Assembly: GCF_000248075.1 (NCBI RefSeq)
Contig: NZ_BAFB01000065.1
Coordinates: 88,598 to 152,597, forward strand
Direction: 5' to 3'
Source: Gordonia otitidis NBRC 100426
Lineage (GTDB): Bacteria > Actinomycetota > Actinomycetes > Mycobacteriales > Mycobacteriaceae
Length of the DNA stretch: 64,000 bases
Within the stretch, counting starts at the first letter, position 1, and every line of letters starts with the position of its first letter. A program made the position numbers and the translations under genes. Shown here piece by piece: positions 1 to 9,017 of the stretch. The notes under the pieces were generated by a model. The model did not search any database. It saw only the letters and a list, made by a program, of their open reading frames with translations, and was not told the origin of the DNA.

Positions 1-1820
1 CCGTCGACGCACTCGATGCGTTGACCGCGGGAGGCTACGTCGGTCGTGACGACGGAGCCAATCTCAATGCGTCCTATCAGTTCCTGCGCCTGCTCGAACA
101 CCGACTGCAGCTGCAGCGCATGTCGCGGACCCATCTGCTCCCGGAGTTCGACGACGACGACAACATGCGCTGGCTCGCCCGCGCCGCGCACATCCGGCGT
201 GAGGGCGACCTCGACGCGACGTCGGTGCTGCGCAGGCAGATCAAGCACCAGAGCCTCCGCGTACGACGACTGCACCAGAAACTGTTCTACCGGCCGCTGC
301 TCGAGGCCGCCGTCAGATTCGACACCACGGAGCTGACGCTGACCGACGAGTCGGCGACACGACGGCTCTCCGCGCTCGGTTACGCACAGCCCGAGCGCGC
401 TCTCAGCCACATCCGCGCGCTGGCCTCGGCGTCCGGCAGGCGAGGGCAGGTCCAACGACTGATCCTTCCTCAGTTGCTCGAATACATCGGCGACACACCG
501 GATCCCGACGCCGGACTGCTGAACTACCGCAGGCTGTGCGACGTCATGGACAACGACTGGTTCCTGCGCCTGCTGCGCGACGACGGCGTCGTCGCGGCTC
601 GGTTGATGCACGTTCTCGGTACGTCGGAGTTCATCGCCAACCTGCTGATGCGTTCTCCCGAGGTGATCAACCTCTACACCGACGGTCCCGACGGTCCGCG
701 GCTGTGCGAGGTGCGGCCCGAGGACGTCGCGAAGGGGCTCGTCGCATCGACGGTTCGACAGCCGGATCTGCGTCGAGCGGTTGCCGCGGCGCGATCGCAT
801 CGCCGTGCCGAACTCGCGCGTATCGCGTCTGCGGACGTGCTCGGTCTGCTCGAGGTCCCGCAGGTGTGCGAGGCGCTGTCGAGTGTGTGGGCAGCGGTGC
901 TCAACGCGGCGTTGTCGTTTGCCATCCAGGACTCCGAACGCGACGAGGGACGGCAGGCGCCGGCTCGGATCGCGGTGATCGGCATGGGTCGGCTCGGCGG
1001 CGGCGAACTCGGCTACGGGTCGGATGCCGACGTCCTCTTCGTGTGCCAGCCCAATCCGGGCGAGGACGAGACCAAGGCCGTGCGGTGGGCACAGACCATC
1101 GCCGAGGTGGTGCGTTCGATGCTCGGCTCGCCCAGCGACGACCCGCCGCTGATCGTCGACACAGGGCTTCGTCCCGAGGGCCGCAACGGTCCGGTCGTGC
1201 GCACGTTGGCCGCCTACGCCGCCTACTACGACCAGTGGGCCCAGCCGTGGGAGGTGCAGGCACTGTTGCGTGCGCATCAGGTCGCGGGAGACGAGGAACT
1301 CGGCATCGAGTTCCTCCACATGGCCGACCGCATCCGCTATCCCGCGGGCGGTGTGTCGAATGATGCGGTCAAGGAGATCCGACGCATCAAGGCGCGCGTC
1401 GACGCCGAACGGTTACCTCGGGGCGCCGATCCGGCAACGCATACCAAGCTCGGCCGTGGCGGCCTCGCCGACATCGAGTGGACAGTGCAGTTGTTGCAAC
1501 TGAAGTACGCGCATCGCTACCCGTCGCTGCACAACACGTCGACCCTGCAGTCGCTCGACGCGATCGGGTCGGCAGAGCTGCTCGCCGAGGACGACGTCGC
1601 GCTACTCAAGGACGCGTGGATCACCGCGACCAAGGCGCGTAACTGCCTGGTGCTGGTACGTGGTAAGCCGGTCGATCAGCTACCCGGACCTGGAAAGCAG
1701 TTGCGGCAGATCGCATTTGCCGCCGGGTGGCCGGAGGATCAGGCGGCGGAGTTCCTCGATCATTACCTGCGGGTCACCCGCCGCGCCAAAGCCGTCGTGC
1801 TGAAGGTGTTCGGCGCGTGA
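1..1820 (+). CDS. glnE: Glutamine synthetase adenylyltransferase/deadenylase, 3' part (5' end outside window)
   Basis: GlnE adds AMP to, or removes it from, the regulatory tyrosine of type I glutamine synthetase, here the product of glnA1 about 6 kb downstream. The frame is open from base 3 with no start inside the window, so about 605 C-terminal residues of a protein that is usually near 1000 aa are visible. The visible part begins in the conserved [16 protein letters not shown] segment that closes the N-terminal half. The second nucleotidyltransferase domain starts near visible residue 325 with [19 protein letters not shown], the G-G-[12 residues]-D-x-D signature. Members of this order keep glnE beside glnA1. 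The identity is firm; only the start is missing. Confidence 0.95.
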   Translation, partial: VDALDALTAGGYVGRDDGANLNASYQFLRLLEHRLQLQRMSRTHLLPEFDDDDNMRWLARAAHIRREGDLDATSVLRRQIKHQSLRVRRLHQKLFYRPLLEAAVRFDTTELTLTDESATRRLSALGYAQPERALSHIRALASASGRRGQVQRLILPQLLEYIGDTPDPDAGLLNYRRLCDVMDNDWFLRLLRDDGVVAARLMHVLGTSEFIANLLMRSPEVINLYTDGPDGPRLCEVRPEDVAKGLVASTVRQPDLRRAVAAARSHRRAELARIASADVLGLLEVPQVCEALSSVWAAVLNAALSFAIQDSERDEGRQAPARIAVIGMGRLGGGELGYGSDADVLFVCQPNPGEDETKAVRWAQTIAEVVRSMLGSPSDDPPLIVDTGLRPEGRNGPVVRTLAAYAAYYDQWAQPWEVQALLRAHQVAGDEELGIEFLHMADRIRYPAGGVSNDAVKEIRRIKARVDAERLPRGADPATHTKLGRGGLADIEWTVQLLQLKYAHRYPSLHNTSTLQSLDAIGSAELLAEDDVALLKDAWITATKARNCLVLVRGKPVDQLPGPGKQLRQIAFAAGWPEDQAAEFLDHYLRVTRRAKAVVLKVFGA

Positions 1821-1853
1821 GTACGCCGACCCGATGAGAGTGCTCGCAGCCTG

Positions 1854-2801
1854 ATGCGTCGGTTCTTCACGTTCGTTCTGCTCGGAGCGGGCTGGGTGAT
1901 GATGGTCGCCACGGGCGTCGCGGTCTGGCTCCACTACTTCCGCTCCCGGGGCGAACTCACGATCTTCCTCACCAGTGCGGTGCCTTTCGTCATCGTCCCC
2001 GCGGTACTCGCCGTCGTCGTGTTCGTTGCGCTCCGACGTTGGTTGACGCTGCCGCTCGCGATTGCTGCGCTCGTCGCACTGTGCGTCACGCAGCTGCCGT
2101 TGTGGGTGTCGCAGTCGTCACCGGCAGGGGAGAGATTCACCGTGCTGACGGCGAACCTGATGGTCGGGGGCGGCGACGTCGACCAACTCGCGGAGGTGGT
2201 CGCGCGTGAGCGGGTCGACCTCGTGTCGCTGCAGGAGGTGACTCCCGAGGTGCTCGACCGTCTGCAGAGCACGGTCGGCAGACAGTTGACGTACTCGTAC
2301 GCGGTGCCGGGACAGTTCGCCCAGGGGACCGCGATATTCAGTCGTGAGCCGCTGACCGGGCAGGCCGAGATCGATCCGAATACCGTGTTGCACAATCTGA
2401 GGGCGCGGACGGATCTGCCCGGGGCACGCGACACACAGGTGTTCGCGGTGCATCCTGGTGCCCCGCTGCGTGGCAAGACCGACATCTGGGTTCGTGACAT
2501 GGATCTGCTGCGCGCGCGACTCGAGGCGATCCCGTCCGGGCGGGCGATCGTCGCCGGTGACTTCAATGCGACGTGGGATCAGGTCCGCTATCGCGACTTC
2601 CTACAGCGCGGCTTCGTCGACACGGTCGATCAAGCCGGAGCGGGTTTCGTACCCACGTATCCGACGGACAGGTGGGGTGGCAGACCATTCCTCGCCCTCG
2701 ATCACGTCGTCGTGCGGGGATTCGTCGCATCAGCGGTCGAGACGTTCGATCTGCGCGGTTCCGATCACCGCGGCGTAGTGGTATCACTGGTTGCATCATG
2801 A
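1854..2801 (+). CDS. Membrane-anchored endonuclease/exonuclease/phosphatase (EEP) family protein
   Basis: The 315-aa protein has three hydrophobic segments at roughly residues 5-25, 38-60 and 64-83, followed by an EEP (DNase I-like metallohydrolase) domain from about residue 97. Visible EEP motifs are LTANLMVGG, SLQEVTPE (metal-binding Glu), VAGDFNATWD (catalytic Asp-x-Asn), LDHVVV and the C-terminal SDHRGVVV with the catalytic His. The domain should face outside the membrane. The substrate could be a phosphodiester or phospholipid headgroup and cannot be read from the sequence. It starts 33 nt after glnE, and its TGA overlaps the ATG of the heme oxygenase gene (ATGA), so the two are probably co-translated. 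Confidence 0.85.
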   Translation: MRRFFTFVLLGAGWVMMVATGVAVWLHYFRSRGELTIFLTSAVPFVIVPAVLAVVVFVALRRWLTLPLAIAALVALCVTQLPLWVSQSSPAGERFTVLTANLMVGGGDVDQLAEVVARERVDLVSLQEVTPEVLDRLQSTVGRQLTYSYAVPGQFAQGTAIFSREPLTGQAEIDPNTVLHNLRARTDLPGARDTQVFAVHPGAPLRGKTDIWVRDMDLLRARLEAIPSGRAIVAGDFNATWDQVRYRDFLQRGFVDTVDQAGAGFVPTYPTDRWGGRPFLALDHVVVRGFVASAVETFDLRGSDHRGVVVSLVAS

Positions 2802-3424
2802 CAACCATCTCCCAGCGCCTGCGCGCGGCCACCGCGGACGCACACGAGCGGGCCGAGAACGCGGCGTTCATCGACGACCTGCTGTCCGGTCGCCTCGACG
2901 CCGACGAGTACGGACGCCTGGCTTCGCAGTTGTACTTCGTGTACTCCGCGCTGGAACACGTCGGTGGCTCGTTGGTCGGGGACCCGATCGCCGACGCCGT
3001 ACTCGATGACCGGCTACTCCGGTCGGCGCGACTGCGCAGTGACCTTCACGCGCTCGGCGTCGACCCCGAGACCGTCACGCCGCTGCCGGCCGTGGACCGC
3101 TATGTCGACGCCATCGAGGCGACGAGGACCGATCCGGCCCGCTACGTCGCGCATCACTACACGCGCTACCTCGGAGACCTCTCGGGCGGCCAGGTCGTCG
3201 CGCACCGAATGCGTGAACACTACGGACTCGACGCATCGACGTTGAGCTTCTACGTCTTCGACGGCATCGACAAACTCAAGCGGTACAAGGATGGTTATCG
3301 CGATCGGATCGATGCGCTCCCCATCGACGAGTCCGGCGTCGAACGTCTTGTCGCAGAAGCGATCTGCGCGTTCAAGCTGAATCAGGCACTGTTCACCGAC
3401 CTCGACGCAGCACGCGTCAGTTGA
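2798..3424 (+). CDS. Heme oxygenase (biliverdin-producing type)
   Basis: The 208-aa protein is of normal length for a soluble bacterial HemO/HmuO-type heme oxygenase, which opens heme to biliverdin, CO and iron. The proximal heme ligand is His16 in TADAHERAEN, and the distal-helix glycine motif is GDLSGGQVVAHRM near residue 130. The start is the ATG that overlaps the stop of the EEP gene (ATGA). The 3' end overlaps the convergent ester-cyclase gene by 8 bp. It probably serves iron recovery from heme. No heme-uptake genes are adjacent, and I saw no obvious DtxR/IdeR box just upstream because it lies inside an operon. Confidence 0.93.
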   Translation: MTTISQRLRAATADAHERAENAAFIDDLLSGRLDADEYGRLASQLYFVYSALEHVGGSLVGDPIADAVLDDRLLRSARLRSDLHALGVDPETVTPLPAVDRYVDAIEATRTDPARYVAHHYTRYLGDLSGGQVVAHRMREHYGLDASTLSFYVFDGIDKLKRYKDGYRDRIDALPIDESGVERLVAEAICAFKLNQALFTDLDAARVS

Positions 3425-3950
3425 TCGAGCTCGCGCGGTGTGCCGTCTGTGCCGCCCGCCGTGCTCGGCGGCACCGCCAGAGGTAGGCAGGGGTCGGTGG
3501 AATCCAGCCGAGTTGCTCGGCCATTCCGAGGTCGTCACGGTTGGCCCAGTGTTCGATGCACAGACCGCCACTCATGCGGTACCAGTGAGTGTGGGATACC
3601 GCAAAGGATCTGCGCGTGGGCGCGAACGCCTGTTTGACACGGGCGTTCTCGTCGTAGGTGACGAACGGCCCACTGTGTGTCCCGGACATCGTCGCGTGGA
3701 TCACGACGATGTCGCCTGCCGCCACGACCGCATGGGCCTCGTGGCGAAGATCGTCGAACGCGGTGCGCAACCAGACCGCTGACTGCCAGAAGGCCTCGGG
3801 CCCGCGGCCGCGACAGGCCGGAGGTTCGTCGACTGCCTCTCGGTTGTTCGCGTCGGGGTGGATTGTCGCGTCGAATGCCGCGCGGTCGGCACTGCCCATA
3901 TCGGTGAGAGATCGCAGGGCGACGGTCGTCGTCACTTCGGGGTTCGTCAT
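3417..3950 (-). CDS. Ester cyclase / SnoaL-like (NTF2-fold) protein
   Basis: The 177-aa protein resembles the SnoaL-like ester cyclase family (NTF2-like alpha+beta barrel). Characteristic stretches are SHTHWYRMSGG and IEHWANRDDLGMAEQLGWI at the C-terminal side, the common 'W...D.LG...QLG' ending of these proteins. The ATG at 3950 was chosen because upstream in-frame sequence reads through the operator region. It is divergent from the TetR gene at 4009 with a perfect palindrome between them, so it is probably the repressed target. The last approximately 20 residues are Arg/Ala-rich and look like a non-conserved tail. The substrate is unknown. Confidence 0.75.
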   Translation of the reverse strand: MTNPEVTTTVALRSLTDMGSADRAAFDATIHPDANNREAVDEPPACRGRGPEAFWQSAVWLRTAFDDLRHEAHAVVAAGDIVVIHATMSGTHSGPFVTYDENARVKQAFAPTRRSFAVSHTHWYRMSGGLCIEHWANRDDLGMAEQLGWIPPTPAYLWRCRRARRAAQTAHRASSIN

Positions 3951-3962
3951 GTGAGCCCAACC

Positions 3963-3989
3963 TTTCATTACAGAAAGACTGTAATGAAA
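3963..3989. promoter_or_regulatory. Perfect 11-bp palindrome, probable TetR operator
   Basis: Two perfect inverted arms (TTTCATTACAG and its complement) flank a 5-nt spacer AAAGA. The site lies 12 nt upstream of the ester-cyclase start and about 20 nt upstream of the TetR start, immediately before a possible -10 hexamer TAGAGT (3991-3996) for the TetR gene. Its AT-richness stands out in this GC-rich DNA. The position fits an operator controlling both genes. Confidence 0.8.
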
Positions 3990-4008
3990 ATAGAGTATTG
4001 ATTGCAGA

Positions 4009-4650
4009 ATGGCCGGAGTCAATAGTGCACGCGGATACGATGCGTCCGGACGCCGCGACGCTGCGCGTGAGCGCAGGCGTGGAATCGTGCTCGCTGCCAC
4101 AGACCTCTTCGAACGCAAGGGTTTTCACGTGACGGTGGCCGAGATTGCCGGTGCCGCGGGAGTGTCGCCGGAGACTGTCTACAAGTCGTTCGACGGCAAG
4201 GCCGGACTCATCAAGATCGCGTTCGACCACGCGCTGGCCGGAGACGATCAGGAGATCGCAGTCGCCGATCGTCCGGAGAGCAGGGCTGTCGACGCCGAGC
4301 CGGACCCGCGTCGCAAGATCGAGAAGTACGTGACGTCGGCGGCGCCGCGGATGCAACGGGCCGGCCGATTGATGATCGCCATTCGCGACGGTGCCCGCAC
4401 CGACGCCACGCTCCACGCGCTGTGGATGCAGGTCACGGCGCAGCATCTGGCCGGCATGGAGAAACTCGCCCACCACCTCGAAGACACGGGCAGCCTGCGC
4501 GCAGAGGTCCCGGTGGACCATGCGCGCGACACGCTGTGGACGCTGACCTCGCCGGAGATCTACGAACTCCTCGTCCTCAACAGGGGCTGGAGTATCGATC
4601 GTTACCGCGACTGGATCATCCGCGCGATCATCGCCGAACTCTCACCTTGA
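4009..4650 (+). CDS. TetR/AcrR family transcriptional regulator
   Basis: This 213-aa regulator has an N-terminal helix-turn-helix at roughly residues 22-66: LAATDLFERKGFHVTVAEIA followed by GVSPETVYKSFDGKAGLI. The C-terminal ligand domain has a generic TetR pattern. It is divergent from the ester cyclase with a perfect 27-bp dyad in the gap, so autoregulation and control of that neighbour are likely. The ligand is unknown. It is followed 10 nt later by the convergent second TetR gene. Confidence 0.92.
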   Translation: MAGVNSARGYDASGRRDAARERRRGIVLAATDLFERKGFHVTVAEIAGAAGVSPETVYKSFDGKAGLIKIAFDHALAGDDQEIAVADRPESRAVDAEPDPRRKIEKYVTSAAPRMQRAGRLMIAIRDGARTDATLHALWMQVTAQHLAGMEKLAHHLEDTGSLRAEVPVDHARDTLWTLTSPEIYELLVLNRGWSIDRYRDWIIRAIIAELSP

Positions 4651-4660
4651 CCGCGGCTGG

Positions 4661-5455
4661 TCATCGGCGCGTGCGCTCGATCATCGCCTCGAGGCCGTCG
4701 AGGAGCACGGCGAGGCCGAACTCGAACTGCTCGGTGAAGAAGTCGTCGTCCGCCGACATCTCCGAGATCGCGGCGGTGAGCGCGGGAAAACGGGCCGCGT
4801 CGATGAGTTGCAGCATCGTCGCCTCGTAGGCGCCGCTGTCATGTGACGACGAGTCGCCCGACTGACCGGGGTCGTCGGCTGTGACACGGTCGACTCCTCG
4901 GCCGATGAGCCCCATCTGCGTCGACTGACGGACGTGCTGGCGCACGAATCCGTCGACGAGCAGGAGTGCGTTGAGCTTCTGTTGCCCCGACAGTTCGACG
5001 TCGTCGAACGCCTGCACGCCTGCTTCGGTCCATGACACGGTGTTCGGCCCAATCGGGGGGCGGGACATGGGGATCTCGGTGATCCACGGACGGGTTCGCA
5101 GTGTGGTCGCCGCCGCGCGCGCCCAGGCCGAGATCCGTTCGCGCCATGTCCCCGACGCGGTCAGGTCCGGGTCGGGGAGGCCGTACGCTTCGTCGACCAA
5201 GAGGTCGACCACGTCATCCTTGCCGTCGACATAGCGGTACAGCGACATCGTCGACAGCCCCAACGAGTCCGCGATCGCCTTCATCGACACCGCCTCCCGC
5301 CCTCGCTCATCGGCGATGGTCACCGCAGCCCGCGCGATGTCGCGGATGGTCAGCGAGGGTTTGGGGCCGCGGCGGACCGTGGCCGACTCCCGTCCCCACA
5401 ACTGCGCCACCGAGCGGGGAAGCTGCGGGTGCGTCGGATTCTCGGTGGTGCTCAT
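4661..5455 (-). CDS. TetR family regulator with TetR class C-terminal domain
   Basis: This 264-aa regulator has its HTH at about residues 47-80 (AITIADERG-like helix 1, then MKAIADSLGLSTMSLYRYVD). The 'SMSLYRYVDGKDDVVDLLVDEAYG' pattern and the longer C-terminal half resemble tetracycline-repressor-type regulators of efflux pumps. The ATG at 5455 gives a product starting MSTTENP; an ATG 33 nt further upstream has no support. It is divergent from a DHA2-type MFS transporter. A large near-perfect dyad (5506-5540) lies in the gap, so it probably represses the pump until a drug-like ligand binds. Confidence 0.92.
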   Translation of the reverse strand: MSTTENPTHPQLPRSVAQLWGRESATVRRGPKPSLTIRDIARAAVTIADERGREAVSMKAIADSLGLSTMSLYRYVDGKDDVVDLLVDEAYGLPDPDLTASGTWRERISAWARAAATTLRTRPWITEIPMSRPPIGPNTVSWTEAGVQAFDDVELSGQQKLNALLLVDGFVRQHVRQSTQMGLIGRGVDRVTADDPGQSGDSSSHDSGAYEATMLQLIDAARFPALTAAISEMSADDDFFTEQFEFGLAVLLDGLEAMIERTRR

Positions 5456-5505
5456 CCTCTCATCGTACAAACTGCTTGTGCCGTACACAGTTGTCTGCCT
5501 ATCAT

Positions 5506-5540
5506 CTGCGTACTACATAAACAGTCTATGTCATACGCAG
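5506..5540. promoter_or_regulatory. 35-bp interrupted palindrome, probable operator of the efflux-pump repressor
   Basis: Arms of 14 nt match at 12 positions: CTGCGTA-ct-ACATA on the left and TATGT-ca-TACGCAG on the right, around a 7-nt centre. The site ends 14 nt before the MFS start codon, where it would cover the promoter or ribosome-binding region. A pair of short direct repeats (CGTACAAACTG and CGTACACAGTTG) lies just before it, nearer the regulator gene. Confidence 0.75.
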
Positions 5541-5554
5541 AAATGGAGTGTCCG

Positions 5555-7072
5555 ATGACTGCTCGTCCCCGGTGGCCGGCGCTGGCAGCGCTGTGCTTGC
5601 CCATGCTCATCGTCTCGATGGAAGTCTCAGAACTGTTCTTCGCCGTTCCGTTCATCGCATCGGATCTGAATCCCTCTGCGACACAGCAATTGTGGATCTT
5701 CGACGTCTACGGATTCGTGCTCGCTGGGCTGCTACTGACAATGGGGTCGCTCGCCGACCGGGTGGGCCATCGGCGTCTGCTCATGGTCGGGGCCGTGGGC
5801 TTCAGCGGTGCGTCGATTCTCGCCGCGTTCGCTCCGACGGCGTCGTTACTGATCCTGGCCAGGGCGGTACTGGCGGTCTCGGGGGCGACCCTCATGCCGT
5901 CGACGCTGGCGCTGATACGCCACATCTTCGACGACGACGCCGATCGTGCCAAGGCCATCGCTGCGTGGAACGCCGTGCTCGCAGGTGGCGTGGCGGTCGG
6001 GCCGATCATCTCGGGCCTGTTGCTCGAGCACTTCTGGTGGGGCTCGGTGTTCCTGATCAATGTTCCCGTGATGGTGCTACTGCTCGTCGCGGCACCTCTG
6101 TTACTACCGTCGGACACCGCGGTCGTCGGCCGGCGGGTCGATGTGCTCAGTGCGATGCTCGCGCTCGGTGCGATCCTTCCGGTCATCTACGCCGTCAAGG
6201 AACTGGCCGCGCACGGCTGGTCCGTGGAGCGAGCAGCCGTACTCGTGATCGGGATCGGGGCGGGTGCGGTGTTCGTCCTGCGTCAGCAGCGGTTGACCGA
6301 CCCGATGATCGACCTGCGCCTCTTCGGCGATCGTCGGTTCTCGGTGTCGATCTGGACCAATATCGTGTGCATGTTCGCGTTGCTCGGCAATTCGATCATG
6401 GTGACGCAGTATCTGCAGTCGGTCCTCGGCTACTCGCCGATGAGGGCGGCGTTGTGGAGCATTGTCCCGAGTCTCGTGGTCGCCATCGCCGCACCGCTCG
6501 CCGCAACCGCGGCGGTGCGGTGGGGCAGGCCACCCGTGATGATCGTCGGATTGTTGATGGGCGCAGGGGGTTTCGCTGTGCTCGCCGGACTGCCGGGGGT
6601 GCACACGCTTCTGGTCGTACTGATCGGGTCGGCGTTGCTCGCGAGTGGAATAGTCGCGGCGTCGTCGGTGATTGCCGACTACGTGATGGGTGTTGCGCCC
6701 GCTGAGCGGGCGGGTGCCACATCAGGACTGCTGGATACATCGAGCGAACTCGGCGGCGCGCTGGGCATTGCCGTGCTCGGCAGTGTGCTGAATCTGGTGT
6801 ACCGCACAACGTTTCCCAGCCATCTGGCAGTGGGTGAGGCAGGTACGAGTCTCGCGGGCGCGACGGCGACGGTGCGGCATGTCGATCCCGGTCAGTCCAA
6901 GGCCGTCATGGGTGCCGCGCGCGAGGCGTTCATCGAGGGAGCGTCGGCAGCGGCGTGGGTCGGTGGTGGTGTGCTCGTGGTGACCGCACTACTTGTCGCA
7001 TGGCTGACGAGGAGGACCTCTGAGCGGTTCGGGAGCGACGAGCGCATCGGCGAACCGGCAGTGCCGGAATGA
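5555..7072 (+). CDS. MFS transporter, DHA2-type (drug:H+ antiporter, 14-TM family)
   Basis: The 505-aa membrane protein has many hydrophobic helices and the MFS motif A GSLADRVGHRRLL in the loop after TM2, with the EmrB/QacA-like pattern MEVSELFFAVPFIASDL near the N-terminus. The ATG at 5555 has GGAG 6 nt upstream and is preferred to the ATG at 5543. The DHA2 family commonly exports antiseptics, dyes and drugs. Substrates cannot be read here. It is transcribed divergently from a TetR repressor and is presumably induced when that repressor is released. Confidence 0.92.
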   Translation: MTARPRWPALAALCLPMLIVSMEVSELFFAVPFIASDLNPSATQQLWIFDVYGFVLAGLLLTMGSLADRVGHRRLLMVGAVGFSGASILAAFAPTASLLILARAVLAVSGATLMPSTLALIRHIFDDDADRAKAIAAWNAVLAGGVAVGPIISGLLLEHFWWGSVFLINVPVMVLLLVAAPLLLPSDTAVVGRRVDVLSAMLALGAILPVIYAVKELAAHGWSVERAAVLVIGIGAGAVFVLRQQRLTDPMIDLRLFGDRRFSVSIWTNIVCMFALLGNSIMVTQYLQSVLGYSPMRAALWSIVPSLVVAIAAPLAATAAVRWGRPPVMIVGLLMGAGGFAVLAGLPGVHTLLVVLIGSALLASGIVAASSVIADYVMGVAPAERAGATSGLLDTSSELGGALGIAVLGSVLNLVYRTTFPSHLAVGEAGTSLAGATATVRHVDPGQSKAVMGAAREAFIEGASAAAWVGGGVLVVTALLVAWLTRRTSERFGSDERIGEPAVPE

Positions 7073-7118
7073 ACGACGCCTGAACGGATCTCGCGAGATG
7101 GACGGTCAGGGTCTCAGG

Positions 7119-7304
7119 TCAGAAGACTTCGACCTTGACGCCGACGTCGACGATCATGTCGGTGCGGCTGTCGGAGCTGTGGGCGAGTTCGATGAGTCGC
7201 TGGGTCTCGCCGTGCGGTATCTGCTTGCGCACCACGGCTTTGACGCCGTCGATGTTGATGCGGTCACCGGGCACGAGATCTTCAACGAAAAGCATGCGGG
7301 TCAT
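7119..7304 (-). CDS. Small conserved-looking hypothetical protein (61 aa)
   Basis: I do not recognise this protein. It begins MTRMLFVEDLVPGD and has a compact, soluble, beta-rich composition (GDRINIDGVKAVV, then a Val-rich tail VDVGVKVEVF). It lies downstream of glnA on the same strand, beyond the glnA terminator. The strongest support for coding is the well-balanced amino-acid composition compared with the alternative frames. No good Shine-Dalgarno is visible, and a second in-frame ATG lies 9 nt inside. It could be a short beta-barrel domain protein. No function is assigned. Confidence 0.5.
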   Translation of the reverse strand: MTRMLFVEDLVPGDRINIDGVKAVVRKQIPHGETQRLIELAHSSDSRTDMIVDVGVKVEVF

Positions 7305-7393
7305 GACCAAGAGATTACGTGTAGTTGGCACGTTGTGTGAGGGTAGGAAGGCCCCATCGCACGGTGTGAAATCTGTCACCGGTTCGTCGCCGA

Positions 7394-7438
7394 CACGCGA
7401 CTGCCCGCCCGAGGTCACCTCGGGCGGGCAGTCGCGTG
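7394..7438 (-). terminator. glnA1 transcription terminator, perfect 22-bp stem
   Basis: Two perfectly complementary 22-nt arms surround a single central base. It starts 19 nt after the glnA1 stop codon. There is no U-tract, which fits the I-shaped terminators common in actinobacteria. It separates glnA1 from the small gene at 7119. Confidence 0.85.
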
Positions 7439-7457
7439 ACAGTGGTGTCGTCGAGAC

Positions 7458-8891
7458 TCAGCAGTCGTAGTAGAGCGCGAACTCGTACGGGTGCGGACGG
7501 ATCTGGACGGGCTCGATCTCGTTCTCACGCTTCAGCGCGATCCAGGTCTCGATCAGATCCTCGGTGAACACTCCGCCTGCGGTGAGGTACTCGTGATCCT
7601 CTTCGAGCTTGTCGATGACGGCGCTCAACGAGGTCGGTGCCTGCGGGATGTTCTTGGCCTCCTCGGGGGGAAGCTCGTAGAGATCCTTGTCGACGGGCTC
7701 GTGCGGCTCGATCTTGTTCTTGATGCCGTCGAGGCCTGCCATCATCATCGCGGCGAATGCCAGGTACGGGTTGCCCGAGCTGTCCGGGCAACGGAACTCG
7801 AGGCGCTTGGCCTTCGGGTTGTTGCCGGTGATCGGGATACGCACACAGGCCGACCGGTTGCGCTGGCTGTAGACCAGGTTGATCGGGGCCTCGTAGCCGG
7901 GCACCAGACGCTTGTAGGAGTTGACGGTCGGGTTGGTGAACGCCAGCAGCGACGGTGCGTGGTGCAGGATACCGCCGATGTAGTAGCGCGCCAGATCCGA
8001 CAGACCCGCATAGCCGGCCTCGTCGTGGAACAGCGGCTTGCCGTCCTTCCACAGCGACTGGTGGGCGTGCATGCCCGAACCGTTGTCGCCGAAGAGCGGC
8101 TTCGGCATGAAGGTGACTGACTTGCCGTTGGCCCACGCCGTGTTCTTGATGATGTACTTGAACAGCAGCACGTCGTCGGCTGCGTGGAGCAGCGTGTTGA
8201 ACTTGTAGTTGATCTCGGCCTGACCGCCGGTGCCCACCTCGTGGTGACCGCGTTCGAGCTCGAAGCCCGCATTGGTGAGGTTGGTCGACATCTCGTCGCG
8301 CAGGTCGACGTAGTGGTCATACGGTGCGACGGGGAAGTAGCCGCCCTTGGGTCGCACCTTGTAGCCGAGGTTCGGGGAACCGTCGGGATCGACCGGCGAG
8401 CCGGCGTTCCACCAGCCCGACTCGGACTCGACCTCGTAGTAGGTTCCATTCATCTCGGAGCCGTAGGACACTCCGTCGAAGATGTAGAACTCGGCCTCGG
8501 CGCCGAAGAAGCACGTGTCGGCGATGCCGGTCGATGCGAGGTAGTCCTCGGCCTTGCGGGCGACGTTGCGCGGGTCGCGGCTGTAGGCCTCACGGGTGAA
8601 CGGGTCATGGACGAAGAAGCTGACGTTCATCGTCTTGGCCTTGCGGAAGGGATCGATCTGAGCGGTTGCCGGGTCCGGCAGCAGCATCATGTCCGACTCG
8701 TTGATGGACTGGAATCCGCGGACCGAGGAACCGTCGAAGGCGAGGCCGTCTTCGAAGACGCTCTCATCGAACGCGTCCGCAGGGATGGAGAAGTGCTGCA
8801 TCACACCGGGCAGATCGCAGAATCGGATGTCGACGTACTCGACACCTTCCTTCTTGATGCCCTCGAGTAGTTCTTCTTTGCTGCTGTACAC
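7458..8891 (-). CDS. glnA1: Glutamine synthetase, type I (GSI-beta)
   Basis: The enzyme makes glutamine from glutamate, ammonia and ATP. Its 477 aa is the standard GSI length and it can be aligned by eye with mycobacterial GlnA1 along its whole length. Visible motifs are [11 protein letters not shown], the ATP-site [22 protein letters not shown], and the adenylylation site [11 protein letters not shown] near residue 405, the target of GlnE encoded upstream. The start is GTG at 8891 with GGAG 9 nt before it (sequence starts [11 protein letters not shown]). Nitrogen control is suggested by a GlnR-type box about 140 nt upstream. A strong terminator follows. Confidence 0.98.
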   Translation of the reverse strand: MYSSKEELLEGIKKEGVEYVDIRFCDLPGVMQHFSIPADAFDESVFEDGLAFDGSSVRGFQSINESDMMLLPDPATAQIDPFRKAKTMNVSFFVHDPFTREAYSRDPRNVARKAEDYLASTGIADTCFFGAEAEFYIFDGVSYGSEMNGTYYEVESESGWWNAGSPVDPDGSPNLGYKVRPKGGYFPVAPYDHYVDLRDEMSTNLTNAGFELERGHHEVGTGGQAEINYKFNTLLHAADDVLLFKYIIKNTAWANGKSVTFMPKPLFGDNGSGMHAHQSLWKDGKPLFHDEAGYAGLSDLARYYIGGILHHAPSLLAFTNPTVNSYKRLVPGYEAPINLVYSQRNRSACVRIPITGNNPKAKRLEFRCPDSSGNPYLAFAAMMMAGLDGIKNKIEPHEPVDKDLYELPPEEAKNIPQAPTSLSAVIDKLEEDHEYLTAGGVFTEDLIETWIALKRENEIEPVQIRPHPYEFALYYDC

Positions 8892-9017
8892 CGTGCGGTG
8901 ACTCCTTCACTATTTCGCCGGCGGGTGGCCGAGACACGGTCACCCGACACGCTCATCCGCCACCGAGAGACAGCAGCGGATCTCAGCTCAGACCGTATGG
9001 ACAGGACGTTGCCCGCG

